Shown piece after piece: positions 10,218-20,047 of a DNA stretch of 64,000 bases; position 1 is the stretch's first letter, and each line of letters opens with the position of its first letter. The stretch comes from Bacilli bacterium (GTDB lineage: Bacteria > Bacillota_I > Bacilli_A > ML615J-28 > CAG-698), in NCBI GenBank assembly GCA_028691515.1, contig JAQUZE010000001.1:107347-171346 (forward strand), given 5' to 3'. The position numbers were made by a program, and so were the translations under genes. The notes beneath the pieces are model-generated. The model searched no databases. It was given only the letters and a program-made list of their open reading frames with translations, and was not told where the DNA came from.

Positions 10218-11268
10218 AATGAAAGAATATGAAATTTTAACAAATTTAAATGGGATAAGTGGGTTTGAGAAAAGCGTTAGAGATTATGTAAAGTTGCAAT
10301 TAGAAAAAACTGCAGATGAGATTTTAAGAGATAGATTAGGGAGCATATTTGGAGTTAAAAAAGGGCCCAAAGGAAGTCCAGTTATTATGATTGCAGGCCA
10401 TATGGATGAAGTTGGGGCAATGGTTGTTGGAATTACTGATGAAGGCATGTTAAAAATGCAGGCTATTGGAGGATTAAAAGCTGAGGTTATGGTCTCACAA
10501 AATGTGAATGTTATTTTAAAAGAAAAAGTTATTCAAGGAGTTATTACTTCAATTCCTCCGCATCTTTCAAAGGGAGATGAATCAGCAACAAAATTTCAAG
10601 ATTTATTAGTTGATATTGGCGCCGATAATAAAGAGCACGCAGAAAAAATAGGAATTAGAATAGGACAACAAATTGTTCCAGTAAATAATTATTATGTAAC
10701 AGAAGATGGTAAAAAGATAGTTTCTAAAGCATGGGATGATCGTTTTGGTTGTGGAATGGCATTGGAAGTATTTAAAGAATTAAAAAATATTGATCATCCA
10801 AATACAGTTATTTGTGGTTGTACAGTTCAAGAAGAAGTAGGATTACGTGGTGCTGCGACAGCAACGCAAATGATTCAACCTGATTTATTCTTGGCTGTGG
10901 ATGTTTCTCCAGTTTCTGATTATACTGGAAAACCTGATGGGTTTGGAAAACTTGGTGCTGGATTTTTAATGAGATTTTTTGATCCTGGTTGTATAATGAA
11001 TCCTAATTTAAAAAATTATTTTGAAAAAATTGCTAATGACAATAATATTGATTTTCAAATGTTCTTATCACATGGAGGGACAGATGCTGCAAGGGCACAA
11101 TATGCAGGTAAAGGAACATTATCAACAACAATTGGTCTTCCAGGAAGATATATACATTCAACAACTACAATGATTCATATTGATGATGTTGAAGCTGTTA
11201 AAAAAATGTTGATTGCTATTATTAAAGATTTTGATAGTGACAAATTAAATAATTTGATAAATGTTTAA
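10201..11268 (+). CDS. M42 family metallopeptidase (glutamyl aminopeptidase/cellulase-M family)
   Basis: GHMDEVGAMV, AWDDRFGCGMALEV, VQEEVGLRGA, HGGTDAARAQYAGKG. Alternative in-frame ATG at 10219. Confidence 0.93.
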   Translation: MKTRNRMKEYEILTNLNGISGFEKSVRDYVKLQLEKTADEILRDRLGSIFGVKKGPKGSPVIMIAGHMDEVGAMVVGITDEGMLKMQAIGGLKAEVMVSQNVNVILKEKVIQGVITSIPPHLSKGDESATKFQDLLVDIGADNKEHAEKIGIRIGQQIVPVNNYYVTEDGKKIVSKAWDDRFGCGMALEVFKELKNIDHPNTVICGCTVQEEVGLRGAATATQMIQPDLFLAVDVSPVSDYTGKPDGFGKLGAGFLMRFFDPGCIMNPNLKNYFEKIANDNNIDFQMFLSHGGTDAARAQYAGKGTLSTTIGLPGRYIHSTTTMIHIDDVEAVKKMLIAIIKDFDSDKLNNLINV

Positions 11269-11794
11269 GAGGATATATATTGCATCGATTAATCCCACAA
11301 AAGTTAATGCAGTTAAAAAAGTTTTTTTAGATGTGGATGTATTTGCTATTAAAGTAAAAACTGAAATTAATAATCAACCTCTTAATGATTTAGAGACAAT
11401 AAAAGGGGCGTATTTAAGAGCAAGTAAATTACCGATTGATGGAATTAGAATTGGTTTAGAAGCAGGGGTTAAAATTATTGGAGAACAAGTTATTCTTTTA
11501 AACTGGGGAGTATTAATTGATGAAAATAATTGTGTTTATTTAGCTGGGGGAACCAATATTCCACTTCCTTCCACATTTAAGAAGGATTTATATGAGAATA
11601 ACCTTGAACTTGCTGATATTATGGATAGTTTTTTTGAGCAAAAAGATATAAGAAGTAAGCAGGGAGCAATTGGTATATTTACAAAAGATATTATAAAAAG
11701 AGAAGATATATTTATACAAATAGTTAAATTATTATATGGTCAATATATATCGAATAATTGTGTTGAAATTAAGAAAATTTTAAACGAAAGGTGA
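11261..11794 (+). CDS. DUF84/YjjX-like inosine/xanthosine triphosphatase
   Basis: IASINPTKVNAVKKVF, GIRIGLEAGV, DIRSKQGAIGIFTKDIIKREDIF; ends in TGA. Confidence 0.8.
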   Translation: MFKRIYIASINPTKVNAVKKVFLDVDVFAIKVKTEINNQPLNDLETIKGAYLRASKLPIDGIRIGLEAGVKIIGEQVILLNWGVLIDENNCVYLAGGTNIPLPSTFKKDLYENNLELADIMDSFFEQKDIRSKQGAIGIFTKDIIKREDIFIQIVKLLYGQYISNNCVEIKKILNER

Positions 11795-11799
11795 AAATA

Positions 11800-12351
11800 A
11801 TGAGAGGATTAATTTTACTTGCAAATGGGTTTGAAGAAAGTGAAGTTATAGTAACAGTTGATATTTTAAGAAGAGCAAAAATTACAATTGACATGGTTAG
11901 TGTTGCAAATGAAGTGCAATTAATATCTACTCATGATATTAAAATAATTGCTGATAGAAGACTTATAGATATTAATGCAAGTGATTATGATTTTTTAGTA
12001 ATACCAGGCGGTTTAAAATCTGTTATTACTTTGCATAATCGCTTGGATATTAGTGATATCATTTTAGATTATTTTGAAAAAAGTAAATTAATCGCTAGTA
12101 TTTGTGCTGGTCCATCATTAGTAAGTAAATTAGGATTATTTTCTAACCATAAGTTTACTTGTTTTCCGGGTTTTGAAAAATATCATAATGGTGGAACATA
12201 TCTTCCATCAGAAGATGTGATTGTTGATGGTAATTTTATTACTGCAAGATCAATGGCTAATGTGATTTCATTTGCTTTAGCAATTATTCAAAAAACTCTT
12301 GGAAATGAAGAAGAAAATAAAATTCGCAAATCAATAGCTGGTAATAGTTAA
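11800..12351 (+). CDS. DJ-1/PfpI family protein
   Basis: DFLVIPGGLKS, IASICAGPSLV (nucleophile elbow Cys), FITARSMANVISFALAII. ORF track start 11791 (GTG); ATG at 11800 has SD GAAAGGTG. Confidence 0.9.
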   Translation: MRGLILLANGFEESEVIVTVDILRRAKITIDMVSVANEVQLISTHDIKIIADRRLIDINASDYDFLVIPGGLKSVITLHNRLDISDIILDYFEKSKLIASICAGPSLVSKLGLFSNHKFTCFPGFEKYHNGGTYLPSEDVIVDGNFITARSMANVISFALAIIQKTLGNEEENKIRKSIAGNS

Positions 12352-12378
12352 TTAATGAAGGGGAAAGAGGATATACAT

Positions 12379-15030
12379 ATGGAAAAAAAAGAAAAAAAAG
12401 TTGTTAATTCTAATGAAAAAAGTTTCCTTGATAAATTAATTGATGAACCTTCTGAAAGTAGGGTTCCAGTAATTATTTCTAAGGAAGAAAAAGCAGAACA
12501 AAGGAAAGCAATAAAAAGAGAAAAAAACAGACTTAAAGAAGAACAAAAAATAAATAAAAAAAGATTAAAAAAAGGATATATAGTTAAAGAAGAAGAAATA
12601 GTTAGATATTTTGATGTTGATTTAGCGCAAGGTTTAACATCAGAGATTGTTGAACAAAGAAATAAAGATGGTTTATCTAATGTAACTGATAGTGGAAAAG
12701 GGAAAACAGTTCCACAAATTATTTTTTCCAACGTATTTACTTTTTTTAATTTATTATTTTTAGTTATTGCGGTAATTTTAATACTTATTGGAGAATTTAA
12801 AAATTTAATATTTTTATTAACGGTTTTAGCAAATTTATTCATTGGAATTTTTCAAGAAATAAAAGCAAAAAAACAAATTGATAAATTATCGTTGTTATCT
12901 GTTCCTTCTAGTATTGTTATTAGGGATGGAGAAAAAATAGAAATTCCAATTAAGGATGTAGTTCTTGATGATATTGTTTTGTTTACATCGGGTAAACAAA
13001 TAAGTACTGATTGTGTTGTGTTAGAAGGTGCTGTTGAAGTTAATGAATCGTTATTAACTGGTGAATCTGAAGCAATAGCCAAACAAAAAGGATCTACATT
13101 GTATTCAGGAAGTTTTATTGTTAGTGGATCTTGTCTAGCTAGAGTTGATAAAGTTGGTTCAAATAGTTATATTGAAAAATTAGCAAATGATGCAAAAAAA
13201 TATAAAAAACCTAAATCTGAATTATTAAGAACTTTAAATGGTATTTTAAAAGTAATTTCGATAATTATTATTCCTTTGGGATTAATGACTTGGTACTTTT
13301 CTTTTTCTAATAATTTATCTTTAGCTGAAGTGTTTCATCCAGATAATTTTGATCGTTTAAATAAAGCTATTGTTGCTGCTGCTGGCAGTATGGTAGCAAT
13401 GATTCCAGCAGGTTTATTTTTATTAACTACTGTTGCTTTGGCAGTTAGTGTTGTTAGACTAGCAAAGCAAAAAACATTGGTACAAGAATTATATTGTATT
13501 GAAATGTTAGCAAGAGTTGATATATTATGTTTGGATAAGACAGGGACAATTACTGACGGAACTATGAAAGTTGTTGATTCTGTTGAAATAAACAATAATA
13601 CTGATTATACAGTTAGAGAAATTGTTGGCTCAATGATGAGTGCTTTTGAGGAATCAAATCCTACAAGTGATGCTTTAGTTAAATTTTTTGATAAAAACAA
13701 AGTTTTAACACCTGTTTCAACAATTCCATTTTCTTCTAAAAGAAAATACAGTGCTGTAACATTTGAATCTGAAGGAACATTTGTACTTGGCGCACCAGAA
13801 TTCGTTTTAGATTCTCAATATGAGAAAGTAAAAAAACGAGTTGAAAGGTTTTCTGCTCAAGGTAATAGAGTTTTAGCTTTAGCAAAAGTAACAGGAAAAA
13901 TTGACCCAAAACAAAAACCTAAAGCAGCGAAAGTAATTGCTTTAATAGCAGTTCAAGATCATATAAGAGAAGATGCTTCTGAAACAATTGCTTATTTTAA
14001 AAATAACGGGGTAGATATTAAAGTAATTAGTGGAGATAATCCACTTACAGTATCTGAAATTGCTTCTAGAGCAGGAGTTAGTGGAGCAAATCGTTATATT
14101 AGTTTGGATGGTATGTCCGATGATAATGTTCGAGCTGTAGCTTTTGATTATAATATTTTTGGGCGTGTAAGTCCTGAACAAAAGAAAATTTTGGTTCAAA
14201 CATATAAAGATTATAAAAAGACTGTTGCTATGACTGGTGATGGTGTTAATGATATTTTAGCATTAAAAGAAGCTGATTGTAGTATTGCTATGGCATCTGG
14301 AAGTGAAGCAACAAGATATGTTGCCCATTTAGTTTTAATGGATTCAAATTTTGCTTCTATGCCAAGAGTTGTTGCGGAGGGTAGAAGAGTAATTAACAAT
14401 ATTGAAAGAACTTCAACATTGTTTTTAGTAAAAACATTATTTGCAATTTTACTTACTATTTTGTATTTGATTTTACCAAATCAAAATTATCCTTTTGCAC
14501 CAAATCAAATGATGATCATTGAATTTTGTGTTATAGGAATTCCAGCATTTTTCTTAGCTTTACAACCGAATACAAATAAGGTAACGGGAAGATTTTTAAG
14601 TAATGTTATTAGGAGTATATTGCCTGGTGCTTTTGTTGTGTTGTTGAGTCATTTAATTATTTATTTTTTAGGAAAATATATCCCGGGATTCAATGTCTTT
14701 TTAGAAACTGGTAGTGAATATGCTCCTTATACAACAGTGACATTATATATAACTACACTGATAATGTTTTATGTTTTATATGAAGTATCAAAACCGCTTA
14801 ATTTAATTAGAGGTTTAGTTATTAGTTTTATGGGAATTACTGCTGTATTGTTAGTTGTATTTTTTAATGATAATGTGATTTTTGGTTTTATTGGGAAGTT
14901 TGGGTTTGAAAATTTAAGATTAGAAGATTCCTTGCTAGTTATAGTATTTTTGTTTGCTATTCCTTGGTTAATGAAATTAGTAGCTGGGTTTTTTAGAGTG
15001 TTAAGAATTATACCTGAAAAAGAGAGATAA
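12379..15030 (+). CDS. P-type cation-transporting ATPase (HAD-IC family, CtpE-like)
   Basis: LLTGESEAI, CLDKTGTITDG, MTGDGVNDILALKEADCSIAM; ~10 TM pattern; IPAFFLALQPN. Start at 12379 preferred (GAGG SD) over 12355. Confidence 0.92.
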   Translation: MEKKEKKVVNSNEKSFLDKLIDEPSESRVPVIISKEEKAEQRKAIKREKNRLKEEQKINKKRLKKGYIVKEEEIVRYFDVDLAQGLTSEIVEQRNKDGLSNVTDSGKGKTVPQIIFSNVFTFFNLLFLVIAVILILIGEFKNLIFLLTVLANLFIGIFQEIKAKKQIDKLSLLSVPSSIVIRDGEKIEIPIKDVVLDDIVLFTSGKQISTDCVVLEGAVEVNESLLTGESEAIAKQKGSTLYSGSFIVSGSCLARVDKVGSNSYIEKLANDAKKYKKPKSELLRTLNGILKVISIIIIPLGLMTWYFSFSNNLSLAEVFHPDNFDRLNKAIVAAAGSMVAMIPAGLFLLTTVALAVSVVRLAKQKTLVQELYCIEMLARVDILCLDKTGTITDGTMKVVDSVEINNNTDYTVREIVGSMMSAFEESNPTSDALVKFFDKNKVLTPVSTIPFSSKRKYSAVTFESEGTFVLGAPEFVLDSQYEKVKKRVERFSAQGNRVLALAKVTGKIDPKQKPKAAKVIALIAVQDHIREDASETIAYFKNNGVDIKVISGDNPLTVSEIASRAGVSGANRYISLDGMSDDNVRAVAFDYNIFGRVSPEQKKILVQTYKDYKKTVAMTGDGVNDILALKEADCSIAMASGSEATRYVAHLVLMDSNFASMPRVVAEGRRVINNIERTSTLFLVKTLFAILLTILYLILPNQNYPFAPNQMMIIEFCVIGIPAFFLALQPNTNKVTGRFLSNVIRSILPGAFVVLLSHLIIYFLGKYIPGFNVFLETGSEYAPYTTVTLYITTLIMFYVLYEVSKPLNLIRGLVISFMGITAVLLVVFFNDNVIFGFIGKFGFENLRLEDSLLVIVFLFAIPWLMKLVAGFFRVLRIIPEKER

Positions 15031-15046
15031 ACTCTCTCTTTTTTAA
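15017..15046 (+). terminator. Intrinsic terminator after P-type ATPase
   Basis: AAGAGAGA-TAAAC-TCTCTCTTTTTT. Confidence 0.75.
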
Positions 15047-15058
15047 TAATTAATAATC

Positions 15059-15087
15059 TTTACATTTTAGGTGTATTGTGTTAGAAT
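15059..15087 (+). promoter_or_regulatory. Sigma-A-type promoter of the rpsF operon
   Basis: TTTACA - 17 bp - TAGAAT. Confidence 0.6.
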
Positions 15088-15093
15088 ATGTAA

Positions 15094-15156
15094 GTGAGTA
15101 AAACTCATCCTTGCTTTCTTAATGAAAGCCTAAAAAGACCAGAAGGAGGTGCCAAG
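15094..15156 (+). promoter_or_regulatory. Structured rpsF leader, candidate S6/S18 autoregulatory RNA
   Basis: Stem GCTTTC-TTAAT-GAAAGC (15113-15129) enclosed by TCCTT...AAGGA pairing that would sequester the AAGGAGG SD. Confidence 0.4.
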
Positions 15157-15438
15157 ATGAAACAATACTTAGGTATGTATATCATCCACCCAGAACAAAC
15201 TGAAGAACAGGTAAAAACCATTATTCAAGATCTTGCAAAGATTTTTGAAGAAAATGGTGGCAAAGTTCTTGAGATTGATGAATGGGGAATGCGTGATTTA
15301 GCTTATGAAATTAACTATCTTAAAAAAGGATATTATGTTAAGTTTAGAGTTGAAGCGTCTGCTGAAACTATAGCTGAATATGAACGTATTTGTAATATAC
15401 GTGAAGAAATTATTCGTCATATTATAGTAAAGGATTAA
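15157..15438 (+). CDS. rpsF: 30S ribosomal protein S6
   Basis: MKQYLGMYIIHPEQTEEQ...WGMRDLAYEINYLKKGYYVKFRVEA; ATG at 15157 follows AGAAGGAGGTG; ORF track start 15094 is too early. Confidence 0.96.
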   Translation: MKQYLGMYIIHPEQTEEQVKTIIQDLAKIFEENGGKVLEIDEWGMRDLAYEINYLKKGYYVKFRVEASAETIAEYERICNIREEIIRHIIVKD

Positions 15439-15445
15439 GGTAATT

Positions 15446-15919
15446 ATGAATAAAGTTATATTAACTGGAAGATTAACTAAAGATCCAGAATTAAAAAAAA
15501 CAAATTCGGGACTTAGTTATGTACAATTTAATTTAGCTGTAAATAGAAATTATGTTAGTAAATCAGGAGAAAGACAGGCTGATTTTATTAACTGTGTTGT
15601 TTGGCGAGTACAAGCTGACAATTTAGCTAAGTATATAAAAAAGGGTGGATTGATTGGAGTAGAAGGCGAAATTCAAACAAGAACTTATGATGATCAAAAT
15701 GGTATTAGAAAATATATAACAGAAGTTGTATGTAATTCAATTGAATTTTTAGAACCAAAATCACAACAATCAAAATCAAACTATGATCCGTTTGGAGATA
15801 TGAATCAAGATTATAGTTATAATGATAATAGCTCTAACAAAAATAACAAGGTAGATACTGATCCATTTAAAGATATTCAAAATGATTTAAATTTATCAGA
15901 TGATGATTTACCATTTTAA
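15446..15919 (+). CDS. ssb: Single-stranded DNA-binding protein
   Basis: MNKVILTGRLTKDPELKKTNSGLSYVQFNLAVNR; acidic DDDLPF tail. Confidence 0.98.
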   Translation: MNKVILTGRLTKDPELKKTNSGLSYVQFNLAVNRNYVSKSGERQADFINCVVWRVQADNLAKYIKKGGLIGVEGEIQTRTYDDQNGIRKYITEVVCNSIEFLEPKSQQSKSNYDPFGDMNQDYSYNDNSSNKNNKVDTDPFKDIQNDLNLSDDDLPF

Positions 15920-15931
15920 GGAGGAAATAAA

Positions 15932-16156
15932 ATGGCAGGATTTCGTCAAAGACGTAAAAAAAGCTGTTATTTTACAGATAATAAAGTTCAAAAAATTGAC
16001 TGGACAGACTATGAATTATTAAAAAGATTTATATCTGATCGAGGCAAAATTTTACCAAGAAGAGTAACTGGCACAAAAGCAATTTATCAAAGAGAACTTG
16101 CTGTTGCTATTAAAAGAGCTCGACATATGGCTTTATTACCTTTTGTAAAAGAATAG
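15932..16156 (+). CDS. rpsR: 30S ribosomal protein S18
   Basis: [51 protein letters not shown]. Confidence 0.98.
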   Translation: MAGFRQRRKKSCYFTDNKVQKIDWTDYELLKRFISDRGKILPRRVTGTKAIYQRELAVAIKRARHMALLPFVKE

Positions 16157-16159
16157 GAT

Positions 16160-16188
16160 ATGACTGCATTATGCAGTCTTTTTTTATA
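16160..16188 (+). terminator. Intrinsic terminator after rpsR
   Basis: GACTGCATTATGCAGTCTTTTTTT. Confidence 0.8.
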
Positions 16189-16272
16189 AAATTTAGTATA
16201 AAAAATATTGTATTTTATTTTTTATAGGCTTTATGATATAATAAATTAGTTAAAATAAAGAATGGTGATTAT

Positions 16273-18705
16273 ATGAAAAGTGATATTTTTTACAGATTTG
16301 TATCAATTATATTTATTATAGTATCTTCTTTTATTCTAGTTTTCACATTTGTTGAAAAAGAAATTAATGTATATCTTACATATGCATCTATTTTTGTTTT
16401 GTCTGCAAGTTTAACTTTTATATTAATTATTAGCTTTAGTAATCGTAAAATTAAAAAAATGAAATGGCTTGAACAAAGACATAAATTATGGAACTCAATT
16501 TCTTATCGAGTTAGACAAGGTGGAGAAGCAGCTTTTAATGAACTTCCTATTGGAATAGTAGTTTTTAGCAATAAAAAAGTAATTCAATGGGCTAATAAAT
16601 TTGCACGTGAAATATTTTTAAGTCCTCTTGTTGATAGGAATATTGAAGTTATTAATCAAGATTTATTTTATAATTTAAATAATAATGAAATATTTGATAT
16701 AAATATTTATGGTAGAATATTTAGTTGTAAAGTTTTAAAAGAACAAAATATTATTTATTTTACTGATAAAACAGATATGAAAAAATTGGAATCTAAATAT
16801 CTAAATAGAACAATGGCTATGGGTATAATTAATTTAGATAATTTAACTCAAGCATTAGTTACTTTTGACGCTCAAAATAGAGCAGCACAAATAAGTAATA
16901 TTATTGGTATATTAAGCGCTTGGTGTAATGCACATCAAATATATTTAAAAGGATATAGTGAAACTCAATATTTGATATTAATGGATTATTCTCAGTTGCA
17001 AGAAGTGATTACTGAAGAATTTAAGGTACTAGATGAAATAAAGGGATATTGTTTAAAAGAAGATTTGCGCTCTTCTGCTTCGATTGGAATTGCTTGTATT
17101 GATTTAGGATATAATCAATTATTTGATATTGCAAAAAACATGTTAGATTTTGCATTGAATCGTGGTGGAAATCAATGTGTTGTTAATATAGATAATGATA
17201 TTAAATATTATGGTGGGAAAACTAATTCTTTTGAAAATAGATCACCAGTATATGTTAAAAGCAAAAGTGAAGAACTTCAAGAAATAATTAAAAAATATAA
17301 TAAAGTTTATGTAATGGCTCATATAGATGCAGATGCAGATGCTTTTGGAGCATGTCTTGCGATGTATAAATTTATTTTAGCTTTTGATAAAAAGGTCAAA
17401 ATTGTTTTAGATAAAGATAAAGTTGATGAGACGGTTTTAAGTATTTTAGAAATTATAGAGAAACAACATGTAGGTGTTTTAGAATATTTTATTAAACCTC
17501 ATGACGCTATTTCTCGAATAAGTAAAGAAGATTTACTAGTTATTGTTGATACACAAAATAGAAGATTATTACTTGATGAAAAATTATATAATAAGGCAAA
17601 TCATATAGCTATTATTGATCATCATAGACCAGGAGTAAGTCCTGTTGATAAACATGAATTTATGTATACATCAACTTCAGCATCATCAAGTGTAGAGTTA
17701 GTTGTTGAAATGTTTGAGTTTTTACAAGAAGATGTTGATGTAAGTAGTTCGGAAGCAACTTGGATGATTATGGGAATTATGGTTGATACTAATAACCTGT
17801 TATATCGTGCTAGTTATAGAACTTTTAATGTGTTATCTAGATTGCAAAAATATGGTGGTGAAATTCAAAAAGCTCATAAATTTCTAAGAGAAGATTATTT
17901 AGATTATGGAAAAAAATTAAAAGTATTATCTAATTTTAATGTTATTGATGAAAAATATGGAATCGCTGTTGTTGAAGACAAAGTTGTTGCAAGACAATTT
18001 CTTGCTAAAATTTCTGATGAAATATTAAGCATTAAAGATATTAAGGCTGCTTTTTGTATTGGAAATATTGATAAAAATTTAGTTGGAATTAGCGCAAGAA
18101 GTTTGGATGATACTAACGTTCAATTAGTAATGGAAGCTTTAGGCGGTGGAGGGCATTATAATAATGCTGCTTGTCAATTAAAAAATGTTTCTTTAACAGA
18201 AGCACAAGAAAAGTTAAAAGAAACGTTAAAAATTTTTGAAGAAAGGGAATCTAGTATTATGAAAATTATCTTAACAACTAATGTAAAAGGTAAAGGTAAA
18301 AAGGGTGATATTATTGAAATACCGCGAGGACATGCTAATTTTTTAATTAGAAGTGAGCAAGCGGTAATTGCATCTGCCGATAATATTAAAGAACTAGAGA
18401 AAAAAAGCCAAGAAGCCAAAAAAGAAGCAGAAGTTTTAGAGAATCAAATGAGAGAATTAAAAGAAGAAATAGAAAACAAGAACGTCTATATTAATGTAAG
18501 AGTTGGAAAAGAAGGAAAATTATTTGGTGCTGTTACAATGAAGATGATAGTTGAAGAGTATAAAAAACAGCATAATATAGCATTAGATAAAAGAAAAATA
18601 ATTTTTGAGGGAAATATTGATAGTGTAGGCACATTTGAAATACCAATTCAATTACATAAAGATATAAAAGCTAATTTAATAGTTCATGTAGTGGAGCAAC
18701 AATAA
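16273..18705 (+). CDS. GdpP-type cyclic-di-AMP phosphodiesterase fused to 50S ribosomal protein L9
   Basis: Residues 1-662: TM/PAS/degenerate GGDEF, HIDADAD, IIDHHRPG, GGGGHYNNAA. Residues 663-810 (from ATG 18259): MKIILTTNVKGKGKKGDIIEIPRGHANFLI = L9. Single uninterrupted ORF. Confidence 0.93.
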   Translation: MKSDIFYRFVSIIFIIVSSFILVFTFVEKEINVYLTYASIFVLSASLTFILIISFSNRKIKKMKWLEQRHKLWNSISYRVRQGGEAAFNELPIGIVVFSNKKVIQWANKFAREIFLSPLVDRNIEVINQDLFYNLNNNEIFDINIYGRIFSCKVLKEQNIIYFTDKTDMKKLESKYLNRTMAMGIINLDNLTQALVTFDAQNRAAQISNIIGILSAWCNAHQIYLKGYSETQYLILMDYSQLQEVITEEFKVLDEIKGYCLKEDLRSSASIGIACIDLGYNQLFDIAKNMLDFALNRGGNQCVVNIDNDIKYYGGKTNSFENRSPVYVKSKSEELQEIIKKYNKVYVMAHIDADADAFGACLAMYKFILAFDKKVKIVLDKDKVDETVLSILEIIEKQHVGVLEYFIKPHDAISRISKEDLLVIVDTQNRRLLLDEKLYNKANHIAIIDHHRPGVSPVDKHEFMYTSTSASSSVELVVEMFEFLQEDVDVSSSEATWMIMGIMVDTNNLLYRASYRTFNVLSRLQKYGGEIQKAHKFLREDYLDYGKKLKVLSNFNVIDEKYGIAVVEDKVVARQFLAKISDEILSIKDIKAAFCIGNIDKNLVGISARSLDDTNVQLVMEALGGGGHYNNAACQLKNVSLTEAQEKLKETLKIFEERESSIMKIILTTNVKGKGKKGDIIEIPRGHANFLIRSEQAVIASADNIKELEKKSQEAKKEAEVLENQMRELKEEIENKNVYINVRVGKEGKLFGAVTMKMIVEEYKKQHNIALDKRKIIFEGNIDSVGTFEIPIQLHKDIKANLIVHVVEQQ

Positions 18706-20036
18706 TGATGGATAAAAAGATGCCAAACAGCCTTGAGGCTGAACAATATATATTAGCCAATATTTTAATAAGCCCTAAAGAAGTAGCAGCAATTTTAAGC
18801 TCAGTAGAGCCAGATGATTTTTACTATGACAATCATAAAAAAATTATGACTGCTATTAAGTATTTATATGATAATAAACAAGATGTCAATTATACGAACA
18901 TAATTGAAGAATTAAAAAGGAAAAAAGAATTTGATGCTGTTGGTGGTCAAGAATATATTTTAGAGCTTGTTGATATTCTTCCTCAAGTTGTAGAATGGGA
19001 AAATTATGCTTCAGTTATTAAACAAAAATCAGTTTCTAGAGAGTTATATAATACATTAGGAGATTTATCTAAGGCTGTTTTGGATAATGATTTAACATTT
19101 GAAGACATTTTAGTTAAGACTGAAGATGATATTAAAAGAATTTTAAATAAAAGAAGAACAGCACAATTTTCAAAAATAGACAGTATTACTGATAATGTTA
19201 TTGATGTTATTGAAAAAAATAGCAAAAAAGAGAGTGAACTTATTGGTATTGATACTGGTTTTAAAGAATTAAATAGCAAAACTTTTGGGTTTAAAAATGG
19301 AGAATTAATTATTATTGCAGCTAGACCAGGAATAGGAAAATCTGCTTTGGCTTTAAATATTACATCTACTGCTTGTGAAGAGAAAAAAGCTGTTGCTTTT
19401 ATTTCTTTAGAGATGGGAACAACTCAATTAGTAATGCGTTTACTTAGTTCAAATTCTGGGATAGGTTTATCAAAAATAATAAGTGGAAAGTTAAATGAAT
19501 CAGATATAACTGCGCTTTATTTAACGCGATTAAAAATAGATAACTATGATCTTTACTTAGATGATAGTACTGTTACTGATATTAGTGAAATTATGGCTCA
19601 ATGTCGTGAATTGAAACGAAATAAAAAATTAGATATGGTTGTTGTAGATTATTTACAATTAATTGGCAAAAGAACTGCGAATAAAAACGCTAATAGAGCA
19701 GAATTGGTAGGCAGTATTTCTAGGTCATTAAAAATATTGGCAATGGAATTAGATATTCCTGTAATTGCTTTGTCGCAATTAAATCGTGAATCTATTAAAA
19801 GAGATGTTCCAAATTTAGCAGATTTGCGTGAATCAGGAAGTATTGAGCAAGATGCTGACATTGTTTTATTCTTGCATAAATCTAGTAAAGATTCAGATAG
19901 TTTAGAAACTAGAGCTCGATCTCACCGTGTTGAATTAATTATTGCAAAAAATAGACAAGGTGAAGTTGGGAATCTAAGCCTAACATTCCAAGAGCCAATT
20001 GTTAAGTTTATTGAAACAACCAAAAAATACAATTAA
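18705..20036 (+). CDS. dnaB: Replicative DNA helicase (DnaB/DnaC)
   Basis: MPNSLEAEQYILANIL, IIIAARPGIGKSALALN, MVVVDYLQL, ALSQLNRE, DLRESGSIEQDADIVLFLHK. Confidence 0.98.
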   Translation: MMDKKMPNSLEAEQYILANILISPKEVAAILSSVEPDDFYYDNHKKIMTAIKYLYDNKQDVNYTNIIEELKRKKEFDAVGGQEYILELVDILPQVVEWENYASVIKQKSVSRELYNTLGDLSKAVLDNDLTFEDILVKTEDDIKRILNKRRTAQFSKIDSITDNVIDVIEKNSKKESELIGIDTGFKELNSKTFGFKNGELIIIAARPGIGKSALALNITSTACEEKKAVAFISLEMGTTQLVMRLLSSNSGIGLSKIISGKLNESDITALYLTRLKIDNYDLYLDDSTVTDISEIMAQCRELKRNKKLDMVVVDYLQLIGKRTANKNANRAELVGSISRSLKILAMELDIPVIALSQLNRESIKRDVPNLADLRESGSIEQDADIVLFLHKSSKDSDSLETRARSHRVELIIAKNRQGEVGNLSLTFQEPIVKFIETTKKYN

Positions 20037-20047
20037 GGAGTATTAAT

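Noticed and set aside
12379-15030. P-type ATPase as a novel or degenerate transporter
   Set aside because: All key motifs (TGES, DKTGT, TGDGVND) are intact; appears to be an ordinary cation pump.
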